From the NCBI GenBank assembly GCA_963718315.1, contig CAVQZC010000007.1:868001-932000 (forward strand): a stretch of DNA of 64,000 bases. Direction: 5' to 3'. The position numbers and the translations under genes are program-made. The notes under the pieces were generated by a model. The model saw only the letters and a list, made by a program, of their open reading frames with translations. It did not search any database and was not told the origin of the DNA. Each line of letters begins with the position of its first letter. Positions within the stretch are counted from its first letter, which is position 1. The DNA is from CAVQZC01 sp963718315. Lineage in GTDB: Bacteria; Actinomycetota; Thermoleophilia; Gaiellales; JAICJC01. This document shows, piece by piece, positions 1 through 9,417 of the stretch.

Positions 1-542
1 CGGCGGCGGCGCAGGCCGAGCGGCGCGGCCATCCGGCGCGGCCTCGGCATCGGTGCTCCGAGCCCGAGCAGCAGCGCCATCAGCAGGTCGGGATCGGGGA
101 GGCGCTCGAGGCCGAACAGCGGCCCCCGCTTCCCGTCGGCCGAGACGACGACCGAGCCGTAGTGCAGCGGCTTCCCCCACCCCGGAACGTCGATCTCGAG
201 ATCACCGAGTGCTGCCAGCGGGATGGTCGCCGTCCGCCGCGACATGGTGCCCGACAGGAGCAGCGCCCGGCGGTCGCTGACCACGAGCCGGCGCTGGTAC
301 CAGCGGGCGACCGTGCGGCCAAATCCGACGGCCGACACAGCCACCACCGCCAGCGCGACCACTGCGGTCGCCCAGCGCAGCGTCGCCGGGGCGGGACTGC
401 CCGCCAGCTCGTAGGCGGCACCGCCGAAGAGTCCGACGAATCCCAGCGCCCGGAAGAACGGACGCACCAGCACCACCCCATGCTCACGGGTCACGAGGTG
501 AACCTGTTCTCCTGGAGCCACGATGTGCTCGAGCCGGCGCAT
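1..542 (-). CDS. PH-domain (bPH2-like) membrane protein, partial
   Basis: The gene runs off the left edge, leaving about 180 residues. An ATG at 542 opens a frame beginning MRRLEHIVAPGEQVHL. It continues through two hydrophobic stretches (about residues 28-45 and 48-66) and then a soluble domain with VVSDRRALLLSG, TATIPLAALGDLEID and LPDPDLLMALLLG. That pattern (short N-terminal helix, two membrane helices, then the 'RT..IPL..l.di' strand and a terminal 'lpdP') is typical of bacterial PH-like domain proteins of the YdbS/YdbT type. Their biochemical role is generally unknown. No strong ribosome site is visible before the ATG. The frame is open throughout, and no catalytic motif is present. The membrane/PH call is fairly secure; the function is unknown. 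Confidence 0.6.
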   Translation of the reverse strand, partial: MRRLEHIVAPGEQVHLVTREHGVVLVRPFFRALGFVGLFGGAAYELAGSPAPATLRWATAVVALAVVAVSAVGFGRTVARWYQRRLVVSDRRALLLSGTMSRRTATIPLAALGDLEIDVPGWGKPLHYGSVVVSADGKRGPLFGLERLPDPDLLMALLLGLGAPMPRPRRMAAPLGLRRR

Positions 543-575
543 CGAACGTCCACTTCGACGTACCCGTCCGGAACC

Positions 576-990
576 CTACATCGGCGAGGGCAGGTCGATA
601 ACGGCGGCGTCGTGCTGCAGCCGGCGGCCGGTCAGGCAGTTGACCGGGGGAACCATGAACTGCATGAACTGCCCGTCGATCGTGCCCCGCACCTGCGTGG
701 TTCCGGGGCCGAGCTTGCACCGCAGATGCGCCGTGCGGAACCGGTGCTTGTAGTCGACGGCCGCCACGCACACCGCCGCGCCCTGCGATCCGCGACAGAA
801 TCGCGGCTCGGAGATCCCAACGCCACCGCATGACCCGCCGCTGCATGTGCTCGACGATCGGCGCAGGTAGACCCGTCCCGACAGGGCGGCAGGTGTAGTC
901 GTCGGGCTCAGGTACGGAAGATCGATGACCTGTGCGTCGTGCCGCAGCCGCCCCGTCAGACTCAGCTTACGCCCCCGTGCGACTGCAGAG
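576..990 (-). pseudogene. remnant of a small secreted or repeat-containing protein
   Basis: One frame stays open across this gap and ends in a stop at 576-578. It encodes VCVAAVDYKHRFRTAHLRC and GTIDGQFMQFMVPPVNCLTG. It contains two copies of a similar segment: LTGRLRHDAQVIDLP near 950-910 and LTGRRLQHDAAVIDLP near 630-585. There is no plausible start codon upstream except an internal GTG at 773. The frame begins inside the end of the polysaccharide deacetylase gene in another frame. I read it as the tail of a gene whose 5' part is lost or frameshifted. Cysteine pairs suggest an exported protein, but I do not recognise a family. A short real protein from GTG 773 (65 aa) is the alternative. 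Confidence 0.3.
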
Positions 991-1749
991 CTAGAGAAGA
1001 CCGAAGCGGCTGAACTTCGCCTTCAGCCCTGCTACCCCTAGACCTCCGGGAACCGAGATCCGCGGCAGCAGATAGCGATTGTCAGCCGATGAGGCAACAC
1101 CCGGGATGACCGTCGTTGCGGCCAGATACCCGGCGGCCTTGACGGCGGCAACCACGCGGCCGTCGTACTGGCCGTAGGGATAGCAGAAGAAGTTCACCTG
1201 GTAGCCGAGACGTTGGAAGAAGTGGCGGCTGCCCGCCACCTCCCGCCTCAGCTCTCGATTCGAGACCTCGGCCAGGTGAGGGTGGGTCATGGTATGGCTG
1301 TCGAGCTCCCATCCGTACCGGTCGACAAGTGCCGAGAGCATGTGCGGCGTGACGTCGCTCGTGCCGTAGTGGCCGGCGATCAGCTCGATGTCCGCCGGCC
1401 AGCGGTACGCCCGAAGGATCGGCAGCGCGTTCGTGTACCAGTTGGCAAAGCCATCGTCCAGCGAGATCACGACCGGTCGGGCCGGGAGAGCCGATCCGCC
1501 GTGCCAGCTGTCCCACCACCGCTGCAGCGTGACGGCATGAAAGCCCGCCCGGTGCAGCCACGCGACCTCGGCCTCGAACTCGGAAGGCGCCACCGACAGG
1601 CTCTGGTCGGGCGATCCGATCGAGTGGTACATCAGGATCGGGATCCGGGTAGGCCCCGTATCCCACGCTGGAGCCGCCGCGGCAGCAGGCCGTAGCGCCT
1701 CGTGCGCGGACAGGGCAGCAGGAAGTGCGAGCACGGCGAGCAGCGCCAC
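991..1749 (-). CDS. polysaccharide deacetylase (NodB/CE4 family)
   Basis: 252 residues. The N-terminal hydrophobic stretch (ALLAVLALPAALSA) looks like a signal peptide or anchor, so the enzyme should act outside the membrane on cell-wall or exopolysaccharide N-acetyl groups. NodB-domain landmarks are present: the metal/catalytic Asp pair in SLDDGF (about residue 96), the HTMTHPHL metal-binding His motif (about 152), and FCYPYGQYD (about 190). These imply a metal-dependent deacetylase. The GTG start at 1749 follows the uvrB stop closely. No better start lies downstream without losing the signal peptide, and an in-frame stop lies just upstream. The exact substrate (peptidoglycan, chitin-like or PNAG-like) cannot be told from sequence. 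Confidence 0.85.
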   Translation of the reverse strand: MALLAVLALPAALSAHEALRPAAAAAPAWDTGPTRIPILMYHSIGSPDQSLSVAPSEFEAEVAWLHRAGFHAVTLQRWWDSWHGGSALPARPVVISLDDGFANWYTNALPILRAYRWPADIELIAGHYGTSDVTPHMLSALVDRYGWELDSHTMTHPHLAEVSNRELRREVAGSRHFFQRLGYQVNFFCYPYGQYDGRVVAAVKAAGYLAATTVIPGVASSADNRYLLPRISVPGGLGVAGLKAKFSRFGLL

Positions 1750-1789
1750 GACCCCGGAGATGGCAAGAACCCGTCGGATACGACGAATC

Positions 1790-3787
1790 CTATGCGGTCG
1801 TCAACTCGAGGTCGCGGCGCAGCTCCTTGATCTCGTCACGCAGCTTCGCCGCGTACTCGAAGCGCAGCTCCTCGGCCGCGGCGAACATCTCCTCCTCGAG
1901 CTCGACGATCAGCTTCTCGAGCTCCTCGCGCCCCATTCCCTCGGCCTTGGCGGTGCCGCGCCGGCGCTGGCCCGGCACGGTCGGCGACTCCAGCGACAGG
2001 AACTCGGCGATGTCCGAGACGCCCTTCTGGATCGACTCCGGCGTGATGCCGTGCTCGGCGTTGTACGCCATCTGGATCTCGCGGCGGCGGTCGGTCTCGT
2101 CGATCGCCGCCCGGATCGCCTCCGTCGACTTGTCGGCATACATCAGCACCTGGCCGTTGACGTTACGGGCCGCCCGGCCGATCGTCTGGATCAGCGCCGT
2201 CTGGCCGCGCAGGAAGCCCTCCTTGTCGGCGTCCAGGATCGCGACCAGCGACACCTCCGGCAGGTCGAGGCCCTCGCGCAGCAGGTTCACGCCGACCAGC
2301 ACGTCGAACTCCCCCAGCCGCAGCTCGCGAACGATCTTGATCCGCTCCAGCGTGTCCACCTCGGAGTGCAGGTAGCGCGTGCGCACGCCCGCCTCCAGCA
2401 GGTAGTCGGTCAGGTCCTCCGCCATCTTCTTGGTCAGCGTCGTGACCAGCGTCCGCTCCGACGACTCGATGCGTCCGCGGATCTCGCCCAGCAGGTCGTC
2501 GATCTGATGCCGCGTCGGACGCACCTCGACCTCGGGGTCGACCAGGCCGGTCGGCCGGATGATCTGCTCGGCGACGTGCGTCGAGTGGCGCAGCTCGTAC
2601 GCGGCCGGGGTGGCCGACACGAACAGCAGCTGCGGCGCGCGCTCGAGGAACTCGTCGAAGCGCAGCGGCCGGTTGTCCAGCGCCGACGGCAGCCGGAAGC
2701 CAAAGTCGACCAGCGTCTGCTTGCGCGACCGGTCGCCCTCGTACATGCCGCCGATCTGCGGCACCGTCTGGTGCGACTCGTCGATCACGATCAGGTAGTC
2801 GTCGGGGAAGTAGTCGAGCAGGGTGTGCGGCGGCGTGCCGGCGTCCCGGCCCTCCAGGATCCGCGAGTAGTTCTCGATGCCGTTGCAGAAGCCCATCTCG
2901 CGCAGCATCTCCATGTCGTACTCGGTGCGCGACCGCAGGCGGTGGGCCTCGAGCATCTTGCCCTGCGACTCCAGCTCGCCCAGCCGCTCGCGCAGCTCGG
3001 CGTCGATGCCGCTGATGGCCGAGTCGATCTCGTCGCGCTCCATCGCGTAGTGGGTGGCCGGGTAGATGGCCAGGTGGTCGAGCTTGGCCAGCACCTCGCC
3101 GGTGAGCGGGTCGAAGTGCGTGATCGACTCGACCTCGTCGCCGAACAGGCAGATCCGATAGGCGGTCTCCATGTTCGCCGGCTGCACCTCGATCACGTCG
3201 CCGCGCACCCGGAACTTGCCGCGGCCGAGCACGACGTCGTTGCGCGCGTACTGGATCGAGACCAGCTTGCGGAGGATCTCCTCGCGCGGGCGCTCGTCGC
3301 CGACCGCCAGGAACAGCACCATCCGCTCGTAGCTGGAAGGGGAGCCCATCCCGTAGATGCACGACACCGAGGCGACGATGAGGACGTCGTGGCGCGTGAA
3401 CAGGCCGGCCGTGGCGGCGTGCCGGAGCCGGTCGATGTCGTCGTTGATCGAGGAGTCCTTCTCGATGTAGGTGTCGCTCGAGGGCAGGTACGCCTCGGGC
3501 TGGTAGTAGTCGTAGTAGGAGACGAAGTACTCGACCGCGTTGTGCGGGAAGTACTCGCGGAACTCGTTGCAGAGCTGTGCCGCAAGCGTCTTGTTGTGCG
3601 CGATCACCAGGGTCGGCTTCTGCACCTGCTCGACGACGCGCGCCACCGTGTGCGTCTTGCCGGTGCCGGTCGCGCCCAGCAGCGTCTGGAACCGGTCGCC
3701 CCGGTTGATGGACTCGGCCAGCTCGGCGATCGCGCGCGGCTGGTCACCGGTGGGCTGGTAGGCGGCTGATACGCGCATGTCGGGCAT
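1790..3787 (-). CDS. uvrB: excinuclease ABC subunit B (UvrB)
   Basis: 665 residues, the normal UvrB length. Damage-verification helicase of nucleotide excision repair; it is loaded by UvrA and recruits UvrC. Walker A GATGTGKT is at residues 38-45. The Tyr-rich beta-hairpin (YFVSYYDYYQPEAYLPSSD) lies around residues 90-110. The DEAD-like motif is IDESH, motif VI is QTIGRAARN, and the C-terminal UVR motif (LEEEMFAAAEELRFEYAAKLR) contacts UvrC. All core motifs are intact and there is no frameshift, unlike genes further right. It is followed on the same strand by the deacetylase gene after a short gap, so cotranscription is possible. Divergent from the SRPBCC gene. Confidence 0.97.
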   Translation of the reverse strand: MPDMRVSAAYQPTGDQPRAIAELAESINRGDRFQTLLGATGTGKTHTVARVVEQVQKPTLVIAHNKTLAAQLCNEFREYFPHNAVEYFVSYYDYYQPEAYLPSSDTYIEKDSSINDDIDRLRHAATAGLFTRHDVLIVASVSCIYGMGSPSSYERMVLFLAVGDERPREEILRKLVSIQYARNDVVLGRGKFRVRGDVIEVQPANMETAYRICLFGDEVESITHFDPLTGEVLAKLDHLAIYPATHYAMERDEIDSAISGIDAELRERLGELESQGKMLEAHRLRSRTEYDMEMLREMGFCNGIENYSRILEGRDAGTPPHTLLDYFPDDYLIVIDESHQTVPQIGGMYEGDRSRKQTLVDFGFRLPSALDNRPLRFDEFLERAPQLLFVSATPAAYELRHSTHVAEQIIRPTGLVDPEVEVRPTRHQIDDLLGEIRGRIESSERTLVTTLTKKMAEDLTDYLLEAGVRTRYLHSEVDTLERIKIVRELRLGEFDVLVGVNLLREGLDLPEVSLVAILDADKEGFLRGQTALIQTIGRAARNVNGQVLMYADKSTEAIRAAIDETDRRREIQMAYNAEHGITPESIQKGVSDIAEFLSLESPTVPGQRRRGTAKAEGMGREELEKLIVELEEEMFAAAEELRFEYAAKLRDEIKELRRDLELTTA

Positions 3788-3855
3788 ACCCCGGCATTGT
3801 ACCGAACGTGAGTTCGTGATCGACGACGGCCCGGGACGCCGTTATCGTCTCGTGG

Positions 3856-4290
3856 ATGACGGAGATCGTCCACCAGGTGGAGCTGCCCGCCGCTCCGGCC
3901 AAGGTCTTTGACTTCCTGCACGACCCGGGCCGCCGCCAGGTCTGGGATGTGTCGGCCGAGCAGGCAACGCTCGACCGCGAGAAGCCTGGCAAAGGTGCCC
4001 AGATCACCGTCACCGGCAGGAAGATGGCGCCCTCCTGGGAGGGCCGCTACACCGCGTTCGACGCACCCAAGCGCTCGGTGCTCGAGGTGACGCCCGGCGC
4101 CGGGATGCCGTTCCGGTCGCTCACCGAGACCTTCGAGATCCGTCCCAGCGGCAGCGGCAGCATCCTCCGCTACGTCATCACATACCGCACCTCCGGCCTG
4201 TGGAAGCTGGTCGAACCGTTCACGGTCGGCAGCCGTCTGCGAAAAACTGCCAAGCGATCCACGGCCCGGATCTACGACCACTTCATGTGA
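3856..4290 (+). CDS. SRPBCC (polyketide cyclase/START-like) family protein
   Basis: 144 residues with the START-like pattern: a first strand (EIVHQVELPAAPAKVFDFLHD), a WDVSAEQATLD turn, central beta strands, and a long C-terminal helix (VEPFTVGSRLRKTAKRSTARI). Members form a hydrophobic cavity that binds lipids, sterols or polyketides. Many are simple carrier or accessory proteins, and no catalytic motif can be assigned. The stop overlaps the start of the next gene, a methyltransferase, so the two are translationally coupled and probably act together. The start ATG at 3856 fits the first conserved strand. Confidence 0.75.
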   Translation: MTEIVHQVELPAAPAKVFDFLHDPGRRQVWDVSAEQATLDREKPGKGAQITVTGRKMAPSWEGRYTAFDAPKRSVLEVTPGAGMPFRSLTETFEIRPSGSGSILRYVITYRTSGLWKLVEPFTVGSRLRKTAKRSTARIYDHFM

Positions 4291-4976
4291 GCGCCGGGGC
4301 CGACGCACGCGCCGCCGAGGACTACGACCTCATCTACCCGGACTGGGACGAGGCGGTCGAGCGTGTCCGCAGGCTGTTGGCCGGGCACCTGCCGGAGCCG
4401 AGCGGCCGCACGCTGCTCGACTGCACCTGCGGCAGCGGCATGACCGCCCAGGCCGCGCAGGAGCTCGGTTGGCGGGTGACCGGGGTCGACGCATCGCCGG
4501 CGATGCTCGACCGCGCGCGCACCCGGCTGCCGGACGTCGAGCTGATCGCGTGCGACGTGCGGGCGCTCAACCAGGTGCTGAAACGGACGTTCGACGCCGT
4601 CGTCTCGGTCGGCAACGAGCTGACCACCCTGCCGCCCGGCGACCTCCCCCGCGCCCTCGCCCAGATGCAGAGCCGGTGCAAGTCGGGAGGCGCGGCGATG
4701 ATCGTCATCCGCGACCTGACCGAGCGCCCGCGGTCGGGTGTCTGGCGCGACGATGCGCTGTGCCGCGCGACCGCTCGGTTCGTCCAGGAGGGGCCTAAGG
4801 ACATCCGTTACACGCTCGAGATCTCGGACGCCCACGGGGTGCGCACCCACGACCTGATGCTCCATCCGGTCACCGAGCTCGAGCTCGTGGCGGCCCTCGT
4901 CGACGCCGGGTTCACGGCCCGCCGCAGCGAGCGCGCAGGAGGCCGCCTGATCGTCTCGGCGGTCAGGACCCGGTGA
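4287..4976 (+). CDS. SAM-dependent class I methyltransferase
   Basis: 229 residues from the GTG at 4287, which overlaps the upstream TGA (GTGA coupling). The Rossmann core is clear: motif I LLDCTCGSGMTAQ (about residues 35-47), the acidic end of beta2 in VTGVDASPAMLDRAR, and IACDVRALN. The short N-terminal segment ADARAAEDYDLIYPDW resembles methyltransferases that act on small molecules (glycine/sarcosine N-methyltransferase-like fold). The substrate is not determinable. It overlaps convergently by 14 bp with the lytic transglycosylase gene. Confidence 0.8.
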   Translation: MSAGADARAAEDYDLIYPDWDEAVERVRRLLAGHLPEPSGRTLLDCTCGSGMTAQAAQELGWRVTGVDASPAMLDRARTRLPDVELIACDVRALNQVLKRTFDAVVSVGNELTTLPPGDLPRALAQMQSRCKSGGAAMIVIRDLTERPRSGVWRDDALCRATARFVQEGPKDIRYTLEISDAHGVRTHDLMLHPVTELELVAALVDAGFTARRSERAGGRLIVSAVRTR

Positions 4977-5546
4977 GCTGGTCTCCGTACCCCCGCGCGT
5001 ACAGCGTCTGCAGACGGCGCACCGAGGTGATGTAGTCCCGCGTCTCGGCGAACCTGATCGGCACGGTCTGCCCCGGCGGCACCGACGCGATCCACTGGTC
5101 GACGTTCGCCTCGCCCGCGTTGTAGGCCGCCAGCGCCAGATTCCGGTTGTTCGGATAGCGGCCGTACACCCCCATCAGGTGCCGCAGATACCAGCAGCCG
5201 TAGCGAATGTTGAGGTCGGGGTTGAGCAGGTCGGTGTTCGGGTGGAACTTGGTCGCCGCCGGTGTGGAGCGCGATCCCCCGTGGCGGTGCTGGGCAGCAG
5301 CTGCATCAGGCCGACCGCCCCGGCGTCGGAGCGGGCGTTCGCGTTGAAGTGCGACTCCTTGTAGATCACCGCGGCCACCAGCGTCGGGGACAGGTGGTAC
5401 TGGTGGGCGTATCCGACCACGTCCTGCTGGTAGGACAGCGGGTACCAGAGCCGCACCCACCAGCCCGGCTGCTGGTGCCGGACGACCGCGAACCCCGACC
5501 CCACAACGACGACCACCGCCGCCAGGATGAGCAGCCCGCGCTTCAC
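4963..5546 (-). CDS. SLT-domain lytic transglycosylase (frameshifted)
   Basis: About 193 residues once repaired. GTG 5546 (GTGA overlap with coaE) begins a signal anchor, VKRGLLILAAVVVVVGSG. Then comes an SLT domain with the catalytic Glu in AAVIYKESHFNANARSDAGA, the VGLMQLLPSTA motif, FHPNTDLLNPDLNIRYGCWY, and the ALAAYNAGE motif. It cleaves peptidoglycan glycan strands, forming 1,6-anhydroMurNAc, and acts outside the membrane. Two single-base insertions split the frame, near 5276-5280 (a run of G on the coding strand) and near 5260. Removing one base at each restores an uninterrupted family-length protein, so I consider these sequence errors. Downstream of coaE in the same transcription unit. 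Confidence 0.8.
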
Positions 5547-6117
5547 CGCTGGTCGAGGTCGCGGATGACGCCGGCGACGAACTCGTCGAGCTGCTCCAGC
5601 GTGCCGGTGTTGCGTACACGTAGTCGCTGCGGGCGGCCTTCTCGGCTTCCGGCAGCTGGCGCGCCATCCGCGCCGCGGCGCCCAGGACGGCGCTGCTCGC
5701 GCACCTCCTCGGGCGCGGTGATGGTCACGATCGCGTCGTAGCGGTCCTGGACGCCGGCCTCGAACAGCGTCGGCGCCTCGTGCACGAGCAGCGCGGCGCC
5801 GGCTGCAACCTGCTCGTCCCGCCAGGTGGCGAAGCGCTCGGCGACCAGCGGCAGCAGCAGCTGCTCCAGGAACCGGAGCAGCTCGGGATCGGCAAACGCG
5901 CGGCGACCCAGCTCCTTGCGGTCGATGCTGCCGTCGGCGGCGCAGGACGTCGCTGCCGAACCGCTCGGCCACGGCCTGACGTACCTCTCGGCAGGTCGTA
6001 CAGGCGGTGGACGATGTCGTCGGACGACAGCGTCACCGCGCCATGGCGCGCGAACGCGGCAAGCGCCTCAGACTTCCCCGAACCGATGCCGCCGGTGAGC
6101 CCGACGACGCGCGCCAA
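5543..6117 (-). CDS. coaE: dephospho-CoA kinase (multiple frameshifts)
   Basis: Phosphorylates the 3'-OH of dephospho-CoA, the last step of CoA synthesis. TTG start at 6117, preceded by GGAGGAG at good spacing. P-loop GLTGGIGSGKS and the acidic SSDDIVHRLYD region are present, followed by an LLPLVAERFATWRDEQ segment, HEAPTLFEAG, the lid region RMARQLPEAEKAARSDYVYA and the tail NTGTLEQLDEFV. At least four indels disrupt it: an extra A near 5981, an extra C near 5940, an extra base near 5680 and a missing A near 5612. Repair gives about 190 residues, normal for CoaE. Because the gene is essential, these are probably sequence errors. Starts 1 bp after rpsA; rpsA-coaE adjacency is common in Actinobacteria. 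Confidence 0.85.
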
Positions 6118-6118
6118 G

Positions 6119-7690
6119 CTACTCCTCCGCTGGCGGTGCGTCCGGCTCCTCGCCAGATGCCTTGGGCTCGTCCTGTGCAGAAGCCTCGGGCTCCTCCGCT
6201 GCCTGCTCCTCCTCGGCGGCCGGCTCGGGCTCCGGCTCGGCGGCCGCCTCCGGAGCATCCTCGACGACCTCGGAGCAGCCTCTTCGACAACCTCGGGAGC
6301 GGCCTCTTCGAGCTCGGCCGCGGCTTCCGGCTCGGCGGCGGCTTCCGGCTCAGCGGCGGCTTCCGGCTCAGCGGCGAGCTCGGACTCGGCGATCGGCTCG
6401 TCCGCTTCCACCGTGCCCTCCACGACGACTTCCTCGCCGTCTTCCGGCTCGGCAGGCGCCGACGGTGTGTCGGCAAAGACGTCGGCGGACAGGCCCAGGT
6501 CGGGCACCGTCTCCTCTGCCCGCGCCTGGCCGGGAATCATCTCCAGCGTCTTCACCGGATCGTTCGGCTCCACCCGCTTCAGCGAGAGCGATCAGCCGGC
6601 GGCGCTCGGGATCGATCTCGATCACCTTCACGTTCACCGCATCGCCCTGGTTGACGACCTCGCGCGGGTTCTCGACGTGGTGGTCGGCGAGCTCGGAGAT
6701 GTGGATCAGGCCCTCGACGCCGGACAGGATCTCGGCGAAGGCGCCGAACGTGACCACCTTGGTGATGCGGCCGACGACCACGTCACCCTGCTGGCACTCG
6801 TCGATGACGCGCTGCCAGGGATCGGTCTGGGTCTGCTTGAGGCCCAGCGAGATGCGCTGGCGGTCGCGGTCGACGTCGAGCACGCTTGCACCTTGACCGT
6901 CTGGCCGATCTCGAGCACCTCGGACGGGTGGTTGACGTGGCTCCACGACAGCTCGGAGATGTGGATCAGGCCGTCGATGCCGTCGAGGTCGACGAACGCG
7001 CCGAAGTCGACGATGTTCGAGATCACGCCCTCGACCTCGACGCCGGGCGACAGCCGGTCGAGGATCTGCTGGCGCTGCTCGCGCCGCTCCTCCTCGAGCA
7101 CGGCGCGCCGCGACAGCACGACGTTGTTGCGGCTGCGGTTGAGCTCGATCACCTTGCAGCGCAGCATCTGGTCGCGGTACTCGTCCAGGTCCTGGACGCG
7201 GCGGATGTCGACCAGCGACGCGGGCAGGAAGCCGCGCACGCCGAGGTCGATGATGAGCCCGCCCTTGACGACCTCGATGACCGTGCCCTCGACCGGCTCG
7301 CCGCTCTCGGCAGCAGCCTCGATCCGGCGCCAGGCCTTCTCGAAGCGCGCCCGCTTCTTGGACAGGATCAGGCGGCCCTCGGCGTCCTCCTTCTGGAGCA
7401 CGAGAGCGTCGATCGTGTCGCCGAGCGGTGACCTCTTCGTCGGGGTTGACGGAGCGGCGGATGGACAGCTCGGAGATGGGGATGACGCCCTCCGACTTGT
7501 ATCCGATGTCGACCAGGATCTCGTCCTTGTCGACTCGCACCACCGTGCCGCTGACGACGTCACCCTCGTTGAAATTCGTCAGCGTGCGGTCGTAGTCGGG
7601 GACGAGCTCGCCGTCCACCTCGATCATCCAGGTGTCGGTGGGGTCCACCTCTACCTGCTGCTGCTCCTGTTGCTGGTCGGTTGCTGCCAT
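6119..7690 (-). CDS. rpsA: 30S ribosomal protein S1 (multiple frameshifts)
   Basis: About 523 residues after repair. It binds mRNA and brings it to the 30S subunit. Four S1/OB repeats are visible: DVVSGTVVRVDKDEILVDIG, GTVIEVVKGGLIIDLGVRGF, GVISNIVDFGAFVDLDGIDG and GRITKVVTFGAFAEILSGVE, the last two each followed by GLIHISEL. The C-terminal tail is long, Ala/Glu-rich and acidic, with several copies of the unit EPEAAA. Frameshifts: an extra base near 7428, a missing base near 6884, an extra base near 6590 and a missing base near 6272. They cancel, so the total length stays a multiple of three. Essential protein, so sequence errors are the likely cause. Leads a unit with coaE and the transglycosylase gene. 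Confidence 0.9.
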
Positions 7691-7820
7691 CTAGGTTCGA
7701 TCAGTCCTCTCAAAAAATGTGTGCCCAAGGGGCAATCACCCGGCGCGCCGAGCGACGGTGAGGAGTATACAGAGGCGTTCCCGCGAACCTTCCGCATCCC
7801 AGCGTGCCCGAATCGGCCGC

Positions 7821-8989
7821 TCAGAGGTTGGTGTACAGGTGCTTCGGGGTGTCGATCAGGGCCTCGCCGGGCTCGATCGTGACCTTCCCCACGGTCGGCA
7901 GCTGCACCGTCTGCCTGCGTGTTGCCGGGGTTGACCGCCACGGTCGCGTTCGCGAACTGGCGCAGGTAGACGCCGTCGGTGACGGTCGCCGGGGCGTCCG
8001 GCGCGCCCCACGTCGATCTGGTAGATCGGATTCGACTCCTCGTAGCGGACGCCGTAGGTGGAGAGCGGGCCTGAGACCAGCAGATAGGACGCCAGTCCGA
8101 AGATCGCCTCGTCCTTGGTCAGCCGCCGCTGGTCGTCCCACACCCAGCTGCCGACGTAGCGGGTGACCGCCTCCTGGAAGTAGTCGTACAGCTGCGTCCA
8201 GCTCGCGCCCTCGCGCCCGACGAACCCGTCGCCGACCGAGACGCCGTCGGTGCTCCCGATCTGGTCTCCCTCGATGATCGACGGCGGCCCGTTCTGCGCG
8301 ATCAGGTTGTAGCCCGAGATGTGCATGACGTTCGTAACCAGCGTCAGCGCCTGGGCGAGGTAGCGGATGCGGTCGTTGTCGGTCATCACCTTGCCGGTGC
8401 GGGGATCGATCGGCTCGCTCGTCCAGTCCGGGTCGTTACCGGCGTCGGCAATGTCGATCCCCGACCAGCCGCCGGCGGACTGCAGCTCGGCGACCATGGC
8501 GTTTGCCCAGGCGGTCTGGAAGTCGACGTTGCCGAAGTCGTAGAGCACCCATCCGGGGTGGCTCAGCGGATGGACCGGCTTGCCCCCGGTGTTGCGCAGG
8601 ATCCAGTCCGGATGCTCCGCGATGGTCTTCTTCAGGTCGAGCACGGGATCCAGGCACCCCGAGCAGGGCGGATACCCCCACAGCAGGATGCGCTGCTGCC
8701 ACGCGTGGTCGCCGCTGCCGGCCGCCGTGACCGCATGAGCCATCGTCGTCCACGAGGGAGGCGCGACGAAGTTGGTGTATGCGCGGATGGCGCAGTCGAG
8801 GTCGGTGCCGGTTGGCTCCGACGCAGGCCGCACGGCCAGGGCCATCTTCGGCGGCCGCACCTCGGGACAGGCCTTGACGTCGTGGCCCGCCGCCGCCGAG
8901 TCGCCACCTGACACGACGCGGAATCCGACGTAGGCGAGGACAACGACCAGCACGACGGCGCCGGCCGCGAGTGCTACACGGTTCCGCAT
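7821..8989 (-). CDS. secreted putative glycoside hydrolase (GHL15-like), frameshifted near its end
   Basis: About 388 residues after repair. The N-terminal anchor (VALAAGAVVLVVVLAYVGF) indicates an exported or membrane-tethered enzyme. The body has a TIM-barrel-like series: ILLWGYPPCSGCLDPVLD, WVLYDFGNVDFQTAWANAM, WSGIDIADAGNDPDW, GYNLIAQNGPPSIIEGDQI and DEAIFGLASYLLVSGP. This pattern matches the putative glycosidase family GHL15 as I know it. Candidate acids are the Asp in GIDIADAG and the Glu in IIEGDQ. Two extra bases, near 8007 and 7922, shift the last part; corrected, it ends with a beta-sandwich-like tail (LPTVGKVTIEPGEALID). Substrate unknown. The start overlaps the end of the zinc-ribbon gene. 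Confidence 0.6.
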
Positions 8990-9417
8990 TGAGGGCAGCG
9001 GGTGGACGGAGTGCCCATCAGGCCGCCGTCGGGCGGCGTGATCACGGTGACGGTCTCGACCTCGAGCTCGGCGCCGCAGAACGGGCAGAAGCCGCCGCCG
9101 GGCGGATGCATGCTGAGCTGGAAACGGACGTCGGCGTCGACCAGGCCGCCGAGCGAGACGATCCCCCGGTCGTCGCGCACGCGGCCGAACTGAAGCGTCA
9201 GGTCGCCGGTGGTGTGGCGGCCGCTGAAGTCGACGGCGCCGGTGCCGACCCCGAGCGCGTCGTCGAGCCGTTCAGGCGCAACCACCGGGACGAACACCTC
9301 GGCGACCAGCTTCTCGTGGAGCTCTCCGGCCTCGATCCACAGGTAGGTGCCGTGCTCGCTGCCCCGCCGGGCGGGGAGCGCGTGAACCCAGCCCTCGATC
9401 TGGAGCCAGTCCGTCAC
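8974..9417 (-). CDS. hypothetical protein with C-terminal zinc ribbon
   Basis: 147 residues from the GTG at 9417, which overlaps the polA stop. The N-terminal two thirds has beta strands (EGWVHALPARRGSEHGTYLWIE) without a recognised motif. The C-terminus carries two CxxC knuckles (CPFC and CPQC), consistent with a zinc ribbon. No enzyme motif is visible. Position between polA and the GHL15-like gene, with overlaps at both ends, shows it is part of the same transcription unit. I do not recognise the family. Confidence 0.55.
   Translation of the reverse strand: MTDWLQIEGWVHALPARRGSEHGTYLWIEAGELHEKLVAEVFVPVVAPERLDDALGVGTGAVDFSGRHTTGDLTLQFGRVRDDRGIVSLGGLVDADVRFQLSMHPPGGGFCPFCGAELEVETVTVITPPDGGLMGTPSTRCPQCGTV

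Noticed and set aside
1760..3769. Long plus-strand frame opposite uvrB (about 670 codons)
   Set aside because: It is a high-GC shadow of uvrB with no protein pattern; uvrB on the minus strand is unambiguous.
6200..6420. GCC/GCG-rich repeats in the rpsA tail as a tandem-repeat locus
   Set aside because: They are codons of the Ala/Glu-rich S1 C-terminus, in a frameshifted region, not a separate repeat.
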